Below, piece by piece: positions 59,945-64,000 of a stretch of 64,000 bases of DNA. The stretch lies in NCBI RefSeq assembly GCF_001514305.1, contig NZ_KQ949112.1, forward strand, positions 13,449-77,448, in the 5' to 3' direction. Within the stretch, counting starts at the first letter, position 1. Each line of letters begins with the position of its first letter. This DNA comes from Streptomyces dysideae (GTDB taxonomy: Bacteria; Actinomycetota; Actinomycetes; Streptomycetales; Streptomycetaceae). A program made the translations under genes and the position numbers. The notes beneath the pieces were generated by a model. That model was not told the origin of the DNA and searched no databases. It was given only the letters and a program-made list of their open reading frames with translations.

Positions 59945-60976
59945 ATGGCGACGGACATGTCCGCGGAGACGGCAGCGGCCGGGGACCGCTGGGAACGCAT
60001 GTGGAGCCACCGCGAGCAGCTGCTCAAGGTGGCCCGGCGCAGGTCGGTGAGCCAGGAGGACGCCGAGGACGCGGTGCACGAGGCGATGCTGCGCGCCGCC
60101 GAGCGCCCCGACCTGGACGACGAGCGGCTCGCGGCCTGGCTGACGACGGTGACGATGCGGCTGTGCGTGGACCGCTACCGGCAGGTCAACCGCGAGGCCG
60201 AGGTCCACACCCGCCCTACGCTGCACGCCCCCGGCCCGGTGCCCGTCGAGGAGGCGGTGTGCGACCGGGCCGAGGCGAGGTGGCTGGCGGTGCGCAGTGG
60301 GGAGCTGCCCGCCCGGCAGGCGGAGGCGCTCCGGCTGAAGTCCGAGGACCTGGACGTCGGCCAGGTCGCCGTGAAGATGGGGCTGAGCTACCGGACCGTC
60401 GAGTCCCTGCTGGCCCGCGCCCGCCGGACCCTGCGGAACTCACTGGCCGCGACGCTCGGATTCGCGCTGTTCCTGATCGGCTGGGGGCGACCGCGCGGAA
60501 CCGGCAGGGCCCAGGCCGTAGCGGCGGCATCTACGGCGGCGACCCTGGCGGTGGCGGGCTTCGTACTGCCGTACGCGCTCGACGGCGACGGCAACGGAAC
60601 CGCCCCCGCACCCCGCCCGCCGGCGTCGCACGCCCCGGAGGCGCTACGCCCCGACGGCTCCGGCGACGGATCGGGTGCCCTGCGACCGGGCGAGCCGTCG
60701 GCCACGGCACCCGCCCGGGAGACGACCGGGTCGGCCGACGACGCTCCACTGCTCCCGTTGTCCGTGCCGCCCCTGCCCGAGGTGCCGGTGACGGCACTGC
60801 CGACCGTGGCGGCACCGGAGGTCCCGCAGCTGCCCAGCGTCCCCTCTCTCCCGCAGGTCACGGACCTACCGGACGTCGAGGACGGGCCCACCACGCCGGA
60901 GCTGCCGGTCCGGTCCGCCGTCCCCGCCGTTCCATCCGCCTCACTGCCCGGCGGCACCCCGGCCGCCCTGCCGTAG
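59945..60976 (+). CDS. ECF-type sigma factor fused to a membrane helix and Pro-rich tail
   Basis: 343 residues; ATG 59957 is an alternative. Sigma region 2 (about 20-85: SQEDAEDAVHEAMLRAAERP, CVDRYRQVNREAE) and region 4 (about 105-165: LPARQAEALRLKSEDLDVGQ, then the HTH VAVKMGLSYRTVESLLARAR). A hydrophobic stretch at about 170-220 with a likely membrane helix follows, then about 120 residues rich in Pro, Leu, Val and Glu (SVPPLPEVPVTALPTV). Such membrane-bound ECF factors occur in actinobacteria and may be freed by proteolysis. No anti-sigma gene is adjacent. The tail is partly duplicated downstream. Confidence 0.85.
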   Translation: MATDMSAETAAAGDRWERMWSHREQLLKVARRRSVSQEDAEDAVHEAMLRAAERPDLDDERLAAWLTTVTMRLCVDRYRQVNREAEVHTRPTLHAPGPVPVEEAVCDRAEARWLAVRSGELPARQAEALRLKSEDLDVGQVAVKMGLSYRTVESLLARARRTLRNSLAATLGFALFLIGWGRPRGTGRAQAVAAASTAATLAVAGFVLPYALDGDGNGTAPAPRPPASHAPEALRPDGSGDGSGALRPGEPSATAPARETTGSADDAPLLPLSVPPLPEVPVTALPTVAAPEVPQLPSVPSLPQVTDLPDVEDGPTTPELPVRSAVPAVPSASLPGGTPAALP

Positions 60977-61017
60977 ACGCCCTGAGGGCGCTCGAAGAAC
61001 CGGGTCCGTAGCGGCGG

Positions 61018-61347
61018 ATGCCGCGCCTCGGCCGGGAGACGACCGGGCCGGCCGACGACGGTCCGATACTCCCCGTATCCGTGCCGCCCCTACCCGCGGT
61101 GCCAGTGACAGCCCTGCCGACCGGGCCGGCCACCAACGGAGCGCCGCTCCCACTGTCCGCGCCGGCCCTGCCGGAGATGCCGGTGACGGGACTGCCCACC
61201 GTGGCAGTACCGGAGGTCCACCCAGGCCACCCTGACACCAGCCACGGCCCCCGGCCGGGAGCTCCCTCAGCTCCCCCGCATCCCCGCACTGCCACGTCGG
61301 AAAAAAATCCGCGTCCGCAGCGACGGACCCCCCGCCCCTCCCCGTAG
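61018..61347 (+). pseudogene. Duplicated tail of the ECF sigma factor
   Basis: A plus-strand frame of 109 codons repeats the sigma factor's C-terminal region: RETTGPADDGPILPVSVPPL against RETTGSADDAPLLPLSVPPL, then VPVTALPT and later VPVTGLPTVAVPEV. It lies in a different frame from the sigma gene, 41 bases after its stop, with no credible start. It arose by tandem duplication or by a stop that cut off part of a longer tail. Confidence 0.6.
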
Positions 61348-61389
61348 AGCAGATGTCGGAGCTGCTCCACGGGCTGAAGGGTGAACCGG

Positions 61390-62319
61390 ATGGGTGTCGA
61401 GATCTGTGTGGAAGGGCTGACCAAGTCCTTCGGTCACCAGGTCATCTGGCGGGACGTCTCGCTGACGCTGCCCGCCGGGGAGGTCTCGGTCATGCTCGGC
61501 CCCTCGGGCACGGGCAAGTCGGTGTTCCTCAAGACGCTCGTCGGGCTGCTGAAGCCGGAGCGGGGGTCGGTGAAGGTCGCGGGCCGGGACATCACCAAGC
61601 TGCGTGAGCACGAGCTGTACGAGGTGCGGAAGCTCTTCGGCGTGCTGTTCCAGGACGGCGCGCTGTTCGGCTCGATGAATCTGTACGACAACATCGCCTT
61701 CCCGTTGCGCGAGCACACCCGCAAGGCCGAGAGCGAGATCCGGCGCATCGTGCTGGAGAAGATGGACCTGGTCGGTCTGATCGGCGCCGAGGAGAAGCTG
61801 CCCGGGGAGATCTCGGGCGGGATGCGCAAGCGGGCGGGGCTGGCACGGGCCCTGGTCCTCGACCCCGAGATCATCCTCTTCGATGAGCCCGACTCCGGCC
61901 TCGACCCCGTACGCGTCGCCTACCTCAACCAGCTCATCGTCGACCTCAACGCCCAGATCGACGCGACCTTCCTGATCGTCACGCACGACATCGCCTCGGC
62001 CCGCCAGGTGCCGGACAACATCGGGCTGCTGTTCCGCCGTGAGCTGGTCATGTTCGGGCCCCGCGAGCAGCTGCTGACCAGCGAGGAGCCGGTGGTGCGG
62101 CAGTTCCTGAACGGCCGGATGCAGGGTCCGATCGGGATGGCGGAGGAGAAGGACGCCGGGCAGGTCGAGCAGGAGCTCGCCCAACTCGTCGACAGGGCGC
62201 CCGTTCAGGAGCTGACGCCCCGCCTGCTGCCGGGGCCGGGCATCCCCCGGTCGCCCCGCTGGGAGGCGATCGCGAGGCGCGAAGCCGAGCTGCACCGGAA
62301 GAGCGGGGCGAACGCATGA
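61390..62319 (+). CDS. mkl: Mce/Mla-type ABC transporter ATP-binding protein
   Basis: 309 residues from ATG 61390, nine bases after GAAGG; GTG 61381 is in frame. Walker A GPSGTGKS near 37-44, Q loop LFQDGALFGSMN, signature ISGGMRKRAGLARAL near 140-154, Walker B IILFDEPDSGLD near 160. It is the MlaF/MceG-type ATPase that powers lipid or sterol import through Mce proteins, with a C-terminal extension of about 70 residues typical of actinobacteria. First of the mce operon that continues past the window. Confidence 0.93.
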   Translation: MGVEICVEGLTKSFGHQVIWRDVSLTLPAGEVSVMLGPSGTGKSVFLKTLVGLLKPERGSVKVAGRDITKLREHELYEVRKLFGVLFQDGALFGSMNLYDNIAFPLREHTRKAESEIRRIVLEKMDLVGLIGAEEKLPGEISGGMRKRAGLARALVLDPEIILFDEPDSGLDPVRVAYLNQLIVDLNAQIDATFLIVTHDIASARQVPDNIGLLFRRELVMFGPREQLLTSEEPVVRQFLNGRMQGPIGMAEEKDAGQVEQELAQLVDRAPVQELTPRLLPGPGIPRSPRWEAIARREAELHRKSGANA

Positions 62320-63086
62320 GCCTGTCCCCCATCGGAGCGCTGCGGCACTCCGGGAGCCTGTTCGCCATGGCTCTGGACGTCGTCCGGACCTTCCCCCGAC
62401 GGCCGTTCCAGGCACGGGAGTTCATCCAGCAGGCCTGGTTCGTCGCGAGCGTGACCATCCTGCCGACGGCCCTCGTCTCCATCCCCTTCGGGGCGGTCAT
62501 CGCACTGCAGATCGGCAGCCTGACGCGACAGCTCGGCGCACAGTCCTTCTCCGGCGCCGCCTCGGTGCTGGCCGTGCTGCGGGAGGCCTCGCCCATCGTC
62601 ACCGCGCTGCTGATCGCGGGCGCCGGCGGTACGGCGATCTGCGCGGACCTCGGGGCGCGGAAGATCCGCGAGGAGATCGACGCCATGCAGGTCCTGGGCA
62701 TCGACCCCATCCATCGGCTCGTCGTCCCGCGCGTGCTGGCTTCGATGCTGGTGGCGGTGCTGCTGAACGGCCTGGTGTCGGTGGTCGGCGTCGCCGGCGG
62801 CTACTTCTTCAACGTCGTCCTGCAGAACGGCACCCCGGGCGCCTACCTCGCCTCCTTCACCACGCTCGCCCAGCTGTCCGACCTGTGGGCGGCCGAGGTC
62901 AAGGCACTGGTGTTCGGCGCGATCGCCGGGATCGTCGCCTCGTACAAGGGACTGACCGCGAAGGGCGGGCCGAAGGGCGTGGGCGACGCCGTGAACCAGT
63001 CGGTGGTGATCACCTTCATGTTGCTGTTCGTGACGAACTTCGTGATGACCGCGGTGTACTTCCAGGTCGTCCCCCAGAGGGGTTAG
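62316..63086 (+). CDS. yrbE1A: Mce-associated permease, MlaE/YrbE family (first)
   Basis: 256 residues, overlapping the ATPase gene by ATGA. Five or six membrane helices and the MlaE family block AGAGGTAICADLGARKIREEIDAMQVLGIDP. It forms, with the second permease, the membrane channel under the Mce hexamers. Confidence 0.93.
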   Translation: MSLSPIGALRHSGSLFAMALDVVRTFPRRPFQAREFIQQAWFVASVTILPTALVSIPFGAVIALQIGSLTRQLGAQSFSGAASVLAVLREASPIVTALLIAGAGGTAICADLGARKIREEIDAMQVLGIDPIHRLVVPRVLASMLVAVLLNGLVSVVGVAGGYFFNVVLQNGTPGAYLASFTTLAQLSDLWAAEVKALVFGAIAGIVASYKGLTAKGGPKGVGDAVNQSVVITFMLLFVTNFVMTAVYFQVVPQRG

Positions 63087-63089
63087 CCG

Positions 63090-63905
63090 ATGCGACTGCT
63101 CGAAAGACCCCTGCGCTCCCTCGAAGCGCTCGGCACCCAACTCGCCTTCTACGGCCGCTCGTTGGCCTGGACGCCCCGCACTCTGCGCCGCTACAAGAAG
63201 GAGATCCTGCGGCTGCTCGCCGAGGTGAGCTTCGGCCGCGGCGCGCTCGCCGTCGTCGGCGGCACGGTCGGTGTGATCGCCTTCCTGTCCTTCTTCACCG
63301 GCACCGAGGTCGGCCTCCAGGGCTACGCCGCGCTCAACCAGCTCGGCACCTCCAACTTCGTGGCGTTCCTGTCGGCGTACTTCAACACCCGTGAGATCGC
63401 CCCGCTGGTGGCCGGGCTCGCGCTGTCCGCGACCGTCGGCGCCGGGTTCACGGCGCAGCTCGGCGCGATGCGGATCAGCGAGGAGACCGACGCCCTCGAG
63501 GTCATGGGCGTGCCCTCGCTGCCGTTCCTGGTGACGACGAGGATGATCGCGGGTTTCGTCGCCGTCGTCCCTCTGTACGTGGTCGGGCTGCTGTCCTCCT
63601 ACCTCGCCGCCCGCACCATCACCACCGGCTACTACGGGCAGTCCGCGGGCACCTACGACCACTACTTCGCGCAGTACCTGCCGCCGGTCGACGTGCTGTG
63701 GTCGTTCGGCAAGGTGCTCGTCTTCGCCGTGCTGATCATCCTGGTGCACTGCTTCTACGGCTACTACGCGAGCGGCGGCCCGGCAGGCGTCGGCGTCGCG
63801 GTGGGGCGCGCGGTGCGGACCTCGATCGTGGCGATCAACGTCCTCGACTTCTTTCTGTCGCTCGCGATCTGGGGCGCCAACACGACCGTACGGATAGCGG
63901 GGTGA
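63090..63905 (+). CDS. yrbE1B: Mce-associated permease, MlaE/YrbE family (second)
   Basis: 271 residues, three bases after the first permease. Same fold, with GAGFTAQLGAMRISEETDALEVMGVPS. Paired YrbE A and B subunits before the mce genes are the standard order in actinobacteria. Confidence 0.93.
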   Translation: MRLLERPLRSLEALGTQLAFYGRSLAWTPRTLRRYKKEILRLLAEVSFGRGALAVVGGTVGVIAFLSFFTGTEVGLQGYAALNQLGTSNFVAFLSAYFNTREIAPLVAGLALSATVGAGFTAQLGAMRISEETDALEVMGVPSLPFLVTTRMIAGFVAVVPLYVVGLLSSYLAARTITTGYYGQSAGTYDHYFAQYLPPVDVLWSFGKVLVFAVLIILVHCFYGYYASGGPAGVGVAVGRAVRTSIVAINVLDFFLSLAIWGANTTVRIAG

Positions 63906-64000
63906 GCCGGGTGAGAGTGCTGAGACTGCGGTTGTACGGCGTCGTCTTCATCGCCGTGCTCGCGCTGCTGCTGTCCCTGTCCGTCGCCGTCTACCGGCAG
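63902..64000 (+). CDS. Start of an Mce-family protein (cut by window edge)
   Basis: The first 33 codons from GTG 63902, which overlaps the permease stop as GTGA; GTG 63911 in the same frame is possible. They give a basic start (RVLRLRLYG) and a membrane anchor (VVFIAVLALLLSLSVAVY), as at the N-terminus of MceA-F proteins. Identity is inferred from position. Confidence 0.8.
   Translation, partial: MSRVRVLRLRLYGVVFIAVLALLLSLSVAVYRQ

Overview
The window is a high-GC actinobacterial chromosome segment, almost certainly Streptomyces. Coding frames have G or C at nearly every third position, GTG starts are frequent, genes are chained by ATGA/GTGA/TGATG overlaps, and the gene set (SWIM/SNF2 pair, ROK kinase with an N-terminal extension, IclR-controlled allantoin genes, a full uricase set, Mce-type transport genes) is typical of the genus. 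From memory the first 27 kb resembles the allantoin locus of S. coelicolor; that is recollection, not an alignment.

Layout. 1-7.4 kb: SNF2 helicase and partner, a ROK sugar kinase, a GntR regulator and a divergent Gfo/Idh dehydrogenase; the sugar ABC transporter expected between kinase and regulator is gone except for about 60 codons of one ATPase. 7.5-11.4 kb: a NarL-type two-component pair split by an RES-type toxin gene and its probable antitoxin. 11.5-17.9 kb: secreted RNase Sa-type ribonuclease, LysR regulator, arylsulfatase, formylglycine-generating enzyme and a glycine-betaine/choline-type binding lipoprotein. 18.7-25.9 kb: allantoicase, allantoinase, the IclR regulator, a MobA-like nucleotidyltransferase and malate synthase. 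25.9-29.9 kb: small redox and kinase-like genes, a decayed PIN-domain gene, an operator-like array and a PfaD/nitronate-monooxygenase gene. 30.0-38.6 kb: narGHJI, then a debris zone (frameshifted hemerythrin, the tail of a second narI, an IS110 remnant). 38.7-49.9 kb: two divergent IucA/IucC siderophore synthetases, a von Willebrand factor A pair, an HxlR regulator with an aminotransferase, a membrane protein and small partner sharing a glycine-rich motif, and a thioesterase. 50.0-51.3 kb: truncated genes. 51.5-55.6 kb: 8-oxoguanine deaminase, uricase, HIU hydrolase, OHCU decarboxylase and a small HTH protein. 55.9-64 kb: methyltransferase, phosphoglucomutase, a truncated ATPase system, a membrane-tethered ECF sigma factor and the start of an mce operon.

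How it works together. The two purine regions form most of one pathway: 8-oxoguanine to urate, urate to HIU to OHCU to allantoin, allantoin to allantoate to ureidoglycolate, and glyoxylate into malate. The allantoinase and malate synthase promoters share a composite operator-like sequence, and half of it recurs over the -35 of the urate operon 30 kb away, which suggests common control. Much of the rest is reductive: at least nine gene fragments, two with simple single-base frameshifts, mark repeated deletion. The least described candidates are the motif-sharing pair at 45983-48720, the RES toxin unit inside a two-component locus, the sulfatase/maturase/binding-protein island and the TACG-N4-CGTA array at 28106-28165.
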